Shown in pieces: positions 54,091-64,000 of a DNA stretch of 64,000 bases. Position numbers and translations under genes: made by a program. Source of the DNA: Cydia pomonella. Taxonomy: Eukaryota; Arthropoda; Insecta; Lepidoptera; Tortricidae. The stretch covers positions 10,761,001 to 10,825,000 of the forward strand of contig NC_084725.1 in assembly GCF_033807575.1 (NCBI RefSeq). Direction: 5' to 3'. Every line of letters starts with the position of its first letter. The first letter of the stretch is position 1. A model generated the notes under the pieces. That model was not told the origin of the DNA. It searched no databases and saw nothing but the letters and a program-made list of their open reading frames with translations.

Positions 54091-54462
54091 AAATTACGGG
54101 GATTATTCTTTTTTTCAAAATGACGGTCCCATTGGGGTTCGTGAGGTCTCCGCTAATATTAATTATTGGAGGCATTATACGTAAGAACTTAATTAAGTAA
54201 AGAGCTTTAGATAATTTCATGTGACAGTTATTTTACAAATGTACAAATAAACATGATTTCAATGGAATAAAGGATATGATATGATTTATTATTTCTACTT
54301 ACTCGTAAATATTTTTTTCTGTATTATCAATGTTATCAATTTCACGACCGCCATTTTGTATTTTATACGAACATCTAATAGCTCTGACAAATCGAAAGAT
54401 ACCATTAAAATTCATTATTTATCCTTTACTATTCGATTGTAGAATCATATATAGTCTGTTTC

Positions 54463-54699
54463 TAGGGTTCCGTACCTAAAGGGTAAAACGGGACTCTATT
54501 ACTAAGACTGCGCTGTCCGTCCGTCTGTCTTTCGGGTCTGCCGTCTGTCACCACTCACCAGGCTGTATGCTGTCTCATGAACCGTGATAGTTAGACAGTT
54601 GAAATTTTCACAGATGATGTATTTCTGTTGCCGGTATAACAACAAATACTAAAAAAGTACGGAACCCTCGGTGGCCTAGTCCAACTCGCACTTATTTTT
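54463..54699 (+). repeat. Dispersed GGGTTCCGTACC repeat
   Basis: TAGGGTTCCGTACCTAAAGGG, CTGCGCTGTCCGTCCGTCTG with a short insertion (TTTCGGGTCTGCCGTCTGTC), GACAGTTGAAATTTTCACAG, ATTTCTGTTGCCGGTATAAC and GTACGGAACCCTCGGTGG. Copy of 17237-17450. Confidence 0.65.
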
Positions 54700-55510
54700 T
54701 AAACTATGAAGTACCATAGGAAATAGTATGAAATGCCCTTTGTTTCTGACATAAAAAATGTTTGGGGTAGTACATTGGTTCATAGTTAAAAAACAAAAAA
54801 AAAAAAACAAATCGGAACGCGGAGTTGGGAATAATCGGTGAACATCCATAAAAAAATTGTCTCAACCGAACACAGAGTATAGACGTCAAAAATCAATATG
54901 CGATCTAAATACGCGTGTAAAGTGTAGTTGACTGTACCAAGGTACAGTTGTGAGTAAGATATTCATTTGCGGATTGTTATTTCGAAGCTTACTTTGAACC
55001 TGTGTCTCCGAATTATTCTTATATGAATGTTTCAAACTTGAAATTGCTTTTAGGACTAGACTTGGAATAAAAGCGAACTCTGTATTTAAATGCAAGCACT
55101 TAGTTTCCATGGAGATTTTCTAACGTGATTTTTTGGTTAAATATGGAGAATTTTCTGCGTTCAGAGAGAGTTAAATTTAAGTTTAGATTAAGACTGGCAG
55201 TGTCTTTTCCTGTCTAATTAGTATGTCTAATGTGTTAAGAGCATAGCTGAATGTTTTTCGTGTTTTTCTTTTACGTCGGGTTAAGTTTCGCACGTCTAGT
55301 TTACGGGGTGACGTGTGATAACTGACGCGCGACTACTATTTTTAAGATTTTTTCTGCCATTTAATTTTTTAATTTTTCTAAAAAAATAAAAAAATAAAAA
55401 ATAGAAAAATAAATAGAGCTCCCATTAGACTCGAACATATTCAAATTATTTTAAACAGGTCACTCAATTAGGTAGGTATTATTAAAGTCAAATAAACGCA
55501 CGATATGTTT
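54700..55510. other. Intergenic stretch, nothing recognised
   Basis: AT-rich with A/T homopolymer runs at 54788-54806 and 55370-55412. No gene-like frame. Confidence 0.4.
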
Positions 55511-55651
55511 CGGTCCAATTTTCGAGGATCTTCTTCACGAAGCAACGACACGCCTTTACCGATCGACACACACACATATACACGTACACGGCGCACCTTC
55601 CACCAGCAAAGGTCGTTACTTCGTGAAGACGATCCTCGAAATTTGGATTCG
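55511..55651. mobile_element. Hairpin MITE carrying an (AC)n run
   Basis: CGGTCCAATTTTCGAGGATC then TTCTTCACGAAGCAACGAC faces GTCGTTACTTCGTGAAGACG then ATCCTCGAAATTTGGATTCG: arms of about 39 bp. The loop holds ACACACACATATACACGTAC. No clear target duplication. Confidence 0.6.
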
Positions 55652-56007
55652 AGCATGACATTTTTCTACAATAATTTATGTTTTTTTTTTGTTTCAGGTA
55701 AGCGTGGTGTAAAGTCAGACACCTGTAGGTAAAGAGGATTCTAATGAATGTTAAGGTAGATAGATAAAAACACACATACACACACACACTTACACATTCA
55801 CACGCTACAGTATGTAGTTCTTCAAGTAAGGAGTGTACTACAAATACTACAATATATCAAAATTCAAAATAGTAGTTGGAATGGAAACACGGTGACCATA
55901 TTAAAGACGAATAAGGAATTGTTATTATTCGAATTTCAAAATGTGAAGTTTAAAGTAGGCCGCCATTTTGTATTAGACAGTATGGTAATGGCGTGCGTAA
56001 TGAATTC
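55652..56007. other. Intergenic stretch, nothing recognised
   Basis: Contains a short ACACACATACACACACACAC run at about 55770-55790. Confidence 0.4.
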
Positions 56008-56373
56008 ACGCGCACACTTGCGGCGCTTTCGGTTGGCGTGATGACTGCCAGTAGTGCCCGTGCTGCCTTCACGAGACCAGAAACATTGACTTGAAGACAG
56101 TTACTGTCGTGTACAGTCGAGTTGCGCTTTCGGTTGGCGGGTGGCGTGATGACTGCCCGTAGTGTGCTGTCTTTACGAGACCACAAACATTGACTTGAAG
56201 AAAGTTACTGTCGTGTACAGTCGAGTGGCGTTTTTGGTTAGCGGTTGGCGTGATGACTGCCCGTAGTGCCCGTGCTGCCTTTACGAGACCACAAATATTG
56301 ACTTGAAGACAGTAACTGGACGGTTATGATCACGCGCACAGTTGCGGCGCTTTCGGTTGGCGTGATGACTGCC
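56008..56373. repeat. Tandem repeat of 104-112-bp units, about 3.3 copies
   Basis: GGCGTGATGACTGCC occurs at 56035, 56143, 56247 and 56359. Each unit carries ACGAGACCA, AACATTGACTTGAAGA and GTTACTGTCGTGTACAGTCG. Units differ by small indels (GGCGGGTGGCGTG against GCGGTTGGCGTG). The outer edges share CACGCGCACA.TTGCGGCGC. A minus frame through it gives a repetitive non-domain protein. Confidence 0.85.
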
Positions 56374-57759
56374 TAAACTAAAACCTTAAAGCTAAAATGA
56401 GTTAAACAACGGAGAGAAGAACCAAATTTATCATGTAGTATACATAAAAAATTAGGCTACTCCAATAGTATCATAATCATAACTGACATGAGACGCATAT
56501 ACAAGATTAATTTTATCTTATTAGAATCCTTCATACTCATATAAAGTTTTTCACAAAATTAACATAATTCCAATAGACGAGTGAATGTGTATATGTTGTG
56601 GCCAGATATTAGAGTTGAATCATTTATTGTTGCGGCAATCATGTCGTGAAATGGTCGGTTGGCCACACCATGAAAAAGTCAAACCTAACCTAACATTGCG
56701 AATCTCTTAATTATTGTAATTCATACTATTAATGTGTTTTGATATTACTAATGTATTTTAATATTTTTATGTTTTCCTGCTTGTTTAATTACATTATTTT
56801 GTTATGACTGTGTATTGAATGAATAAGTATAATTTTGTAATTTTGCATGCCTGCTGCTGGTGAAATGTGTGTTTCCCTAATATATTGAGCATCTTTTGTA
56901 CGATGTTTCAAGCAAAATAAATGACTTACGATTATAATTAATAAACAATATCATGAAGCGATCAATTCTAAAATGCCATTTCATGAAAAGATCAGTGGGC
57001 TGATTTTTGAATTTTGAGCGCTCGAATTCGTCACTCGAAAATCTGTGGAGAACGGCAAATTGATAGTTTCGAAATACGAGCAATAGAAATTGGGAATCTA
57101 CTGGTATTGACCACTCTTTTTCAATTATATTAGTAGAATTTAAATTGGCCCCCTGGCCACTGCCTAAATATATATATATACACTTGTGACGCTTTCGGTG
57201 GGCGACTGGACTACTGGACTAAGCTAGTGACTTTTTTAATCCAAACGCAGCACAAACAAGGGTCCACCAGGAATCGAATTTGATTTGCAGCTCCAACTGA
57301 TTCCCGGTTCTAATCTAGTCGTCGGAGGATTGCGTATTGTTCGTACGTCTGTCTGTCCGTAATCAACACACAAATGTACCTACTCATTAAATATGCTTAT
57401 GACTTTGAATTTAGACCTCTAAATAGGCACATATATAATCTGTTATTTCAGGTCGTACATTGATTTACTCTAGTATTTTTCTGCCCCCCAGCCGGAAAGC
57501 ACCAACTTTCGGCCCGCTGCGCTAAACAAACAGAAAAATAGTGTACACACCTCGGCTAGTAAATATGAAAGCCTCAGATGACATATTTGACATTTACATG
57601 ATCTGAGACATTTCTTAATTTACTGCCCTAGGTGTAATATGATGGAATTATGGCAGATTTTTGTAATTACCCGAAATTCTTATGTACCCATTGAGAATTA
57701 CCCAAATAGATGAATTGATTTATATTTAAGTAAGGTGTTACTTACATAACAATCAAACA
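56374..57759. other. Intergenic stretch with dispersed-repeat fragments
   Basis: Pieces of the GTGGCCAGAT hairpin family occur at 56597-56695 (GTTGTGGCCAGATATTAGAG; GGTTGGCCACACCATG) and 56953-56998 (ATTTCATGAAAAGATCAGTG), 260 bp apart, as if an element was split by an insertion. Nothing else recognised. Confidence 0.4.
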
Positions 57760-57890
57760 CAGTGTGGGATTCTTCAAAAAAGGAGTGTACAGGTTTTTAA
57801 AGGGTCGGCAACGCGCATGCAAAATCTCTGGAGTTACAGGCATCCATAGGCTGCGGTGACTGCTTACCATCAGGCGGGCCCCATATGTTT
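57760..57890 (+). repeat. LINE/retroposon 3' tail
   Basis: TTTTTAAAGGGTCGGCAACGC, CTGGAGTTACAGGCATCCAT and GGTGACTGCTTACCATCAGG, then GCGGGCCCC with an early end. Closest to 2020-2158. Confidence 0.55.
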
Positions 57891-58099
57891 ACCATTGAAT
57901 TGCTGACAGACATTATCGAATATAATTTAAAAGACAATGTTTCAAGTATTTTCATTTCATCGATAATTTGAACCGAGGTCTTTTAATTGGTAGTTGACTT
58001 ATTTCAATAAAATTCATGTCATGGCTTTTCATTTAGGGTTTTCTTAATTCATTTTTTTTACTTGTTATGTGTGGCTTTTCTGTTCAGTTTTCTTTTTTT

Positions 58100-58196
58100 G
58101 GGGGACAGTTCGTTTTCTTGGGGGCGCAGTTCTAACCTAACCTAACCCACTTCTGGCAACAGTTCGTTTTCTTGGGGGTCGCAGTTCTAACCACGT
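58100..58196. repeat. Short direct repeat (32-bp unit, 2 copies)
   Basis: CAGTTCGTTTTCTTGGGGG followed by (T)CGCAGTTCTAACC occurs at about 58106 and 58160. CCTAACCTAACCC lies between. Confidence 0.6.
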
Positions 58197-58407
58197 TGAA
58201 CAAATGAATTGCAATGTTTTGTAGTTGTGCCAATAAAGATAATTTGAAACAAATCCGCGATTAAGCAATGTTTCTACGTAGTAAGATAAATTTAAATAAA
58301 TAGTAGTTGAAATAAAATAACGCCAAAAAATATTACTAGTACCAAAGTTTTCATCAATGGTTGTCGATGAAATAATATTCGATTAAAAAGTTGTCGACAA
58401 GTGTACA

Positions 58408-58576
58408 CCCTCGCGAACGCGAAGCGGTGCGGCGCGGCACAGCGACCCACGGCATTCGCGTTCGCAACGAGATCGCCCACGTAGGACACTTCTATAGGTA
58501 TCAAAGGATTGATTCACCCGCGCCGCGCCTCTTCGCGTTCGTGAGTTATTCGCTCACGTAAACCGCTGCGTTAAAG
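58408..58576 (-). mobile_element. GC-rich hairpin MITE (CGCGGCG family), reversed and diverged copy
   Basis: CACGTAGGACACTTCTATAG, GTATCAAAGGATTGATTCAC, CCGCGCCGCGCCTCTTCGCG and GTGAGTTATTCGCTCACGTA reproduce the 34.4-kb element on the opposite strand. An additional CTCGCGAACGCGAAGCGG segment at the left rearranges one arm. Confidence 0.6.
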
Positions 58577-58684
58577 TATCGCGTCCCATATTTTTCCCGT
58601 ATATTAATACCGTTGCAGAATACCTATATGGTCACAATCATCTCTATTCAACCATTTATGTAGTTTCATTACGTGCGTGAGTTG

Positions 58685-58832
58685 AAGCTAGGTGAATATG
58701 TATTAGAAGGGATTCAAAAGCACCTATGACTATAAAAAAAAATGTGCTTATCACATAAATCATTCCCTATCGAGATTCGAACCCAAGCCCACCGAGTTCA
58801 TTACCGACAGTGCCTCGTACTATTTAGACCAG
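58685..58832 (-). repeat. tRNA-derived SINE, very decayed
   Basis: Minus strand: TCTGGTCTAAATAGTACGAG, GGTGGGCTTGGGTTCGAATC then TCGATAGGGAATGATTTATG and TGATAAGCAC. Recognisable by the B-box GGGTTCGAATC and the following TTATGTGATAAGCAC order. Confidence 0.45.
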
Positions 58833-58848
58833 AGGCTCATTTCTCGAA

Positions 58849-59221
58849 CGATATTAGACTAATATTATTAGTCCATGAACTGAGGCCTATTTATCGAATG
58901 GTATTAGTCTAATACCAGTCGTCGTCCCAATTCTCCCTCAATTGCTCAAAGGTTAACTGGAATCCCTTAAAGGGATAAGTTCGCCTTTGTACTAATGATG
59001 AGTGTTTTATTTCCTCTTTTGTTTTCATTTCTGTACAATAAAGAGTTTTACTACTACTACTAATATTATTAATGTGTTACCATGGTAACCCATACGAATT
59101 GACAGGTCATGGACTAATAATATTAGTCTAATACCGTTCGAGAAATGGGCCCCTGTCAAATCTTACGGGTGATCTTGGCAACACACTAATTATATTAGTC
59201 CTTTCGATAAATGGGCCCCTG
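58849..59221. mobile_element. Nested GGGCCCATTT palindromic elements with a retroposon inside
   Basis: 58851-58898 (GGCTCATTTCTCGAACGATA then TTAGACTAATATTATTAGTCC) mirrors 59105-59153 (GGACTAATAATATTAGTCTA then ATACCGTTCGAGAAATGGGCCC). A second, weaker pair is AGGCCTATTTATCGAATGGT (58883-58902) and CCTTTCGATAAATGGGCCCC (59200-59219). Between lies 58917-59062, a retroposon-like tail (CCCTTAAAGGGATAAGTTCG; TGTACAATAAAGAGTTTTAC, (TAC)n). Confidence 0.6.
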
Positions 59222-59599
59222 CTCCCTGTCTGGATAGCATTTTATTTAATTTTTCTTTCGTCAATTAGACTATTGTCCTAAATAGAGCAAGTATCACATT
59301 TATTATACATTCTCAGACAAAAACTTTCAGACCTGCCCCAGGTGACACCCACTTAAAGTTTTATTTCTCCCAAGAGTCTTTGAGTTTAGTTACAAAGAAA
59401 AATAAAAGCGTTTTCATTTATTGTTCTGCCTTGAACTTATTGTGGGATCTAATCTAAATGCTTTAAAGCATCTATTGCGGAGGTTTCTGTACTTTAAGGT
59501 AAGGCCTTATACTTTGTATCTTTAGGTATTTAAATAAGACTGAATTTTATTTTTATGTATGAAACTATAAGTCTATTTTTTGTCTATAAGTTTTGTTCA

Positions 59600-60150
59600 A
59601 AAAAAAAATCAAAAAATCAAAATCAAAATGTTTATTCTACTTTCACAATAACCATCTTAAAGTTAGTGATTGGAACCTCCATTTAAGCTTCAATATAGCT
59701 TGTGCCATGAGGTACCGCTCTTCCTTATCTGAAGAATGATATGATATGATATGATATGATTTATTTATCTCACAATATACAATTTCACTTAAAACTACGC
59801 GTGGTAAATTCTTAACAAACACAATAACAACAAAAAAACACACACAAACAACAACAATACACATAAAACACAACAACAACACAACAACAATATTAACAAA
59901 TATTATTATTTATTGGTTAACAATATTGTGCTACATTTATGAGTAGATATGTTACGTAAACATCAAATTAATATTTTATTGAAAGCTACATTAAAAATTC
60001 TGCAAAGCTATATACAAAGCATGCAAAACGTATAAATAAAAAGAAACAGATCAAGATAAAAACTGAAACGTGAAAACGTTAAATCCCTCGTGTGTGTGGG
60101 TGTATGTGTATGTGTGTGTGTGTGTGTCTCTGTGTGAAAAATTGTTTATG
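59600..60150 (+). repeat. Microsatellite-bearing repeat, copy 3 (diverged)
   Basis: AATCAAAATCAAAATGTTTAT, GAGGTACCGCTCTTCC, a (GATAT)n tract at 59739-59761, an AACAACA-rich section and GTGTGTGTGTGTGTGTGTCTC at 60111-60131. The order resembles 28866-29270, with extra insertions. Confidence 0.5.
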
Positions 60151-60622
60151 ACTGTTTGTTTCAAAATAAATAGAAAAAAGAAGAAAAAAGTACGTAAAAT
60201 CTCCCCTTAAATGGTTCCTTAAGCCAGTAGATGGAAACATTACATGGTCAAATAATGTAGGTTAAAGTCCGGTCGTTCAGTGACAGATCCAGGCGGTTTT
60301 GTATTTGGTTGGTTAACCAATAAATGTTATAACTACCCGAAAATGTACGAATTGTTTGATTACTTTTATTTAAATAATAGATACAGAGTAGAGGTCACAA
60401 CTTTGGTCAACATTTTTATTTGAAACTTGCCTCTTCCTGCGACTTTGCCTGCATAGAACTAGTATTTTCTTTTCCATTGAATTGCACCCCCTTTTCACCA
60501 CCTTAAGGGATGATATCCAAGATAAAAACTATTCTAGGTCTTTTCCCGGGACTCAAACTGTCAGGCTTAGTCTGTCTCAACTAATCGTAGTTCTCTTTCG
60601 ACAGATCTTTGCAAACTTTTGC
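60151..60622. other. Intergenic stretch, nothing recognised
   Basis: No repeat copy or gene-like frame was seen. Confidence 0.4.
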
Positions 60623-60767
60623 GCTTAGGGAAGAATCACATCTATTAGCATCGATGATTTCAGCTTTCCAATGCGTACACATCTTCATATGTACTATAAC
60701 GAGCGATTATTTCTCACGTATAAAATGCGGCTTCATGATGCTAATATATGTGATTCCACCCTTAAGC
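60623..60767. mobile_element. Hairpin MITE (AATCACATCTATTAGCATC)
   Basis: GCTTAGGGAAGAATCACATC then TATTAGCATC faces GATGCTAATATATGTGATTC then CACCCTTAAGC. Arms about 31 bp with a few mismatches. It abuts or overlaps the next palindrome by CTTAAGC. Confidence 0.6.
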
Positions 60768-60895
60768 CACGGTCTGGACGCATGCGACCAGTGGGTCAGT
60801 GAGCGGCAAATCAAGGTCATGCATACTACCAAATGTATGAACGGCCTTGCCGCTTGCCGCGCCGCGCGCCGCTTGCGTCCAGAATGCGGCCTTAA
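60761..60895. mobile_element. GC-rich hairpin MITE (GTCTGGACGCATGCG)
   Basis: CTTAAGCCACGGTCTGGACG then CATGCG faces CGCTTGCGTCCAGAATGCGG then CCTTAA. The interior has GAGCGGCAA / TTGCCGC and GCCGCGCCGCGCGCCGC. Confidence 0.55.
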
Positions 60896-61487
60896 TGTTC
60901 ATCTCACCTAGTAACGTAAGTAGTACTGATGGTGCCATAACTCTTGCGTAACGCACTGGAGACGGATATCGCCACTTTAGCTGCTCTTAGCGTCAGTTGT
61001 ATATGTATCTACGTTACTGTTGATTAACACTTTGTACACCTTATTGCAACGATATAAAGTACAACTATGGTCAGTTAAGCATCGTACAAACACGCTGTCA
61101 AAAAGCCGCTACAATCGAAATTACGTTCCCATTTTAAAACGACATGCTTAAGAGAGAAGAATAGCTTTGCGATCCTAACGAAATAACAGTACTTTTTCTA
61201 TGAATTTCCATTTCGGGAGAAAACGGTTTCCACTAATTAAATCTTAACAAATCACTTTGATTTTGATGTCGATCGCTTCAGCATAATTCGAGATAGGTTT
61301 CGCTTTAAAAAATTTTTTTTTGCTAATTATGAAAAAAAAGGAAAATCTATAAACCTAGTTTTTCATTGTGTCAATAACATACTAAAAATCATGGGAAATG
61401 GAAAATATTTAGAAGTGGAAAAAAACATTTTTTGTATGGACAAGTATATTAAATTACATGAATCTTGAGTACTTACTATGTAGTAGC
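60896..61487. other. AT-rich stretch, nothing recognised
   Basis: No repeat copy or gene-like frame was seen. Confidence 0.4.
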
Positions 61488-61682
61488 CAGTACCCCTAGT
61501 GTAACTTTGATCGACATCATAACGTGACGAACGCGTTTGAGTTAAGTCTCATTTTGTATAGGATTTTGAGTTTCCAAAACGTCCCGCTTGGCGCGCTCTT
61601 TCGAAATCCAATACAAAATGAGACTAAACGCAAACGCGTACGTCACGTTTGGAAATCGAATTTAGTTACACTAGGGGTACTG
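61488..61682 (+). mobile_element. 195-bp hairpin MITE, copy 4
   Basis: CAGTACCCCTAGTGTAACTT to GTTACACTAGGGGTACTG, same orientation as copy 1, with AAAACGTCCCGCTTGGCGCG at the centre. The termini are fully complementary here. Confidence 0.85.
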
Positions 61683-61694
61683 ATCACGGGCTTG

Positions 61695-61805
61695 ACTTAC
61701 TTTCTATGAATTTCGCTGATACTGGCGTATTAGTGCGAGTGAGATGTATAAAAAGTAAGTCACACAGACGTTAGCAGTATGTTAGTGTCAAAGTCATGGT
61801 AGCCG
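61695..61805 (-). repeat. Dispersed repeat with GCGAGTGAGATG core, inverted copy
   Basis: TTACTTTCTATGAATTTCGC and AGTGCGAGTGAGATGTATAA form a small palindrome, then CACACAGACGTTAGCAGTAT, GTCAAAGTCATGGTAGCCG. Relative of 21968-22095 and 62437-62575. Confidence 0.5.
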
Positions 61806-62150
61806 TAAAGATTTAATTGTAAAAAAAAATAAACATATTTCTACGCTATTTGTATTATTCGTATCTGCCGATGCAAACACTCAAACACCTACATCGTAAA
61901 TTAAACTTAAAAGCGGTACGTATATCACAATTCCTTTGAAACTGTTCGTGTAGCACTAAGTGCAGTAAGTGGCGTTCGTCTGGCAGCTTGCGTTACGTCG
62001 ACTAATGCCTTAGAATCGGTATCACTTTAACTGGTTTAGAGCTTCTATCATATAATAGATAAGACACACAATCACATACACCACCACCACATTACTGCTG
62101 TCGTCTTTCGGCGCGCGATTTTTATCGTAGATGTCATAAATCCAGGCACA

Positions 62151-62404
62151 CATTGACATATATCTAAGGCCGGGCCTTACGGGCAATAAGAATGGAGCCA
62201 GTACAGCGGTGTCACGCACACGAATGCGAGCCAATCGTGCATTCTAACGCCACAACGCGATTGATTGATGAGTGCACATCACGCGCGCGATTGGTCGCAA
62301 CTAGTTGCGTTAGACTGCACGATTGGCTCGAATTCGAGAGTGACACCGCTGAACTAGCACCATTTTTAGAGCCAGCAAGGCTCGTCCTTAGATATATGTC
62401 AATG
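62151..62404. mobile_element. Long hairpin MITE, 254 bp
   Basis: CATTGACATATATCTAAGG and CCTTAGATATATGTCAATG are exact inverted ends. Inward, CAGCGGTGTCACGCACACGA and GCGAGCCAATCGTGCA pair with TGCACGATTGGCTCGAATTC and GAGAGTGACACCGCTG, then AACGC / GCGTT. Only the middle (GATTGATTGATGAGTGCACATC) and a left GGGCCTTACGGGCAATAAG segment are unpaired. Confidence 0.75.
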
Positions 62405-62436
62405 CATCAACATAGATTTTGATATTTTCGGCTACC

Positions 62437-62575
62437 ATCAGTTTGACACTGACAAACACGCTAGCGTGTGCGTTACTATCTATCCATCTCGCTCGTACTC
62501 GCATTTTAGTTCGAGCAAGATGTAAAGAAAGCAAGTTAGCTAGGCAGACGTTAGCGAATATGTCAGTTTTAAATA
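62437..62575 (+). repeat. Dispersed repeat with CATCTCGCTCGTACTCGC core
   Basis: GGCTACCATCAGTTTGACAC, CATCTCGCTCGTACTCGCAT, TTAGTTCGAGCAAGATG and GCAGACGTTAGCGAATATGT. Same family as 21968-22095. Confidence 0.55.
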
Positions 62576-63050
62576 AATAATAAATAAATAAATAAAAATG
62601 TTATTTATTCAGGTATTAACCCATTAATTTACAATAAAGCAACAATACAATAAAATAAAATATACAATTAAAATTAAGACTATAGATATAGGTGCAGCGG
62701 GGAAACCTTGCTCATACAGTAGCAGGTTGTATACACTACTTTAACAATACTGTTCGCCGTTTCGCTCACTCTCCCGACAAACGACCAGTGCCTTTTACGC
62801 ATTATAGCGTAAAAGTCATCTACTCACACACAGACAGTCGTGGTTATGCTAAAGCATGTTAGTTATAAGATGGAATGGTTTGGAAAGATGTGTCCCGACG
62901 AGTTTCTTACCGGTCCCATATAGGTAACGAGGGATTTAAATCTTCTCGGGTCAGGTGTAGGGTTCGAGCCGGTGTAGCTTTATTTGGCGTTCATAAGCGC
63001 ATTGTTATATCCCTACTTGAAAAATTAACGGTTTATTTCATTTCCCCGTC
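62576..63050. other. Intergenic stretch, nothing firm
   Basis: An AAAT-type run at 62571-62600 then AT-rich sequence. 62925-63000 is less AT-rich but has no recognised motif. Confidence 0.35.
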
Positions 63051-63500
63051 TTGACCCTGGTTCCCTGGAGGCTGGGTCGACCCATCGCGCCGTCCCATCT
63101 TCCATGGACCTCAGGTAGGGCTGGCGCTGCTTCCGACGCAGCCGAACATCTCAAGCGGCGCAAATATGCAGCCATTGATATCGGCTGCATGTTTGAGCCG
63201 TTTGGAGTGGAGACGCTTGGGCCGTGGGGTCAAGGCGCACACAGAATATTTAAGGCATTGGCCAAGCGCCTAATAGACGCAACGGGTGACCGGAGGGTGG
63301 GGTATACTTCGCCCAGCGCATTGGCGTTGCCATTCAGCGCGGCAACGCTGTCAGCCTTCTGGGCACCCGACCGGACGGCACAGACCTGGGGCCAGTGTTT
63401 TATTTGTAGGCTTATGCTTTTTAGGTACTATTTGGTTTAGTTTAATTCATAGCTTAATTTCTGTTAGTTTTTATTTATTTATTTTTAAGCCCCAAATTGT
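63051..63500 (+). pseudogene. Retroelement polyprotein C-terminus (VETLGPWG family), longest copy, one frameshift
   Basis: Frame one (63051 to about 63300) reads LTLVPWRLGRPIA, PSHLPWTSGRAGAASDAAEH, LKRRKYAAIDIGCMFEPFGV, ETLGPWGQGAHRIFKALAKR and LIDATGDRR. A frame change near 63300 then gives YFAQRIGVAIQRGNAVSLLG and TRPDGTDLGPVFYL before TAG at 63407. It extends upstream of the shorter copies, with a probable deletion between RPIA and PSHLP. Its 3' sequence TTTTTATTTATTTATTTTTAAG contains a TAATAAAAATAAAC end. Confidence 0.65.
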
Positions 63501-64000
63501 AATAAAAATAAACTATCTTTATCATTATCTTTACCTAACCCCCAATGATACCTGTCAATCTGCCGCTATATCGAACGATTTTTCACCCTTTCGGGAGCGA
63601 TCTATAAAGGTAACTTTATTGAATAAAGGTGATCGACCAACGTATAAAAACGAAATTTACATCCAAACAAATATGAACCTTACTTTATTGTTGTAAGATC
63701 TTTTTTCCAATGGCTCTCCTATTGCAATATATTTCACATTCTAATATAATATTGTCGCGTCGCAGTTATAAATATACGGGGGTTCGTTTTATTTCATTTC
63801 GTGTGTAATGTGAGATACAAAATGTACCATTTTTGGTTTAAATTTGTCTTTGGACATTATGGAGTTTTGGTCATGTTTTGGTACTGAATAATAATAGGTT
63901 TATTTGCAATAATCTATACAAAAGGTCTTAATCTTGCTAGATATAAACCGAACATATATACTTAAATACAAGTGAAATAAAAGATTGTAAACAGGAGTTT
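63501..64000. other. AT-rich end of the window, nothing recognised
   Basis: The frame continuing to 63696 has no motif. No repeat copy identified. Confidence 0.4.

Overview
The window looks like a piece of a lepidopteran (moth or butterfly) nuclear chromosome. It is AT-rich and has almost no protein-coding content. It is a dense mosaic of tRNA-derived SINEs, 5'-truncated non-LTR retrotransposon tails, hairpin MITEs and microsatellites of kinds I associate with Lepidoptera. That assignment rests on recalled repeat motifs and on a Snake-like serine protease, not on a search. I cannot name a species, and there is no bacterial, organellar or CRISPR signature.

The only convincing intact host gene is a single-exon, secreted trypsin-fold serine protease on the minus strand at 23638-24570 (310 aa). 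It has an arthropod initiator and a TATA-like box at the expected spacing upstream, and polyadenylation signals about 210 bp downstream. It keeps the catalytic triad but lacks the usual IVGG activation motif. No other gene in the window can be linked to it functionally.

Layout: 0-9 kb holds LINE tails, hairpin MITEs, two inverted copies of a 195-bp MITE and a 730-bp mariner-like non-autonomous element. 9-23 kb holds a 186-codon LINE C-terminal remnant, several SINEs, a SINE carrying a nested MITE, a higher-order tandem repeat, and a nested MITE/LINE composite at 18.7-19.6 kb. 23-25 kb is the protease locus. 25-47 kb holds further SINEs, (GT)n repeats attached to dispersed elements, a GC-rich block between (TAA)n tracts, a 278-bp tandem duplication at 34.4-35.0 kb, a PIF/Harbinger-like MITE and a perfect 10 x 25-bp minisatellite at 46.9-47.2 kb. 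47-64 kb holds more of the same families, a tandem repeat at 56.0-56.4 kb, nested palindromes near 59 kb and 60.7 kb, and a frameshifted retroelement C-terminus at 63.1-63.4 kb.

The interest is in genome dynamics: nested insertions, shared boundaries between copies, modular SINE heads and tails, and recent tandem expansion. I found no evidence for a new multi-gene system. Element family names below are inferences from termini and target-site patterns. Boundaries are read by eye and may be off by several bases.
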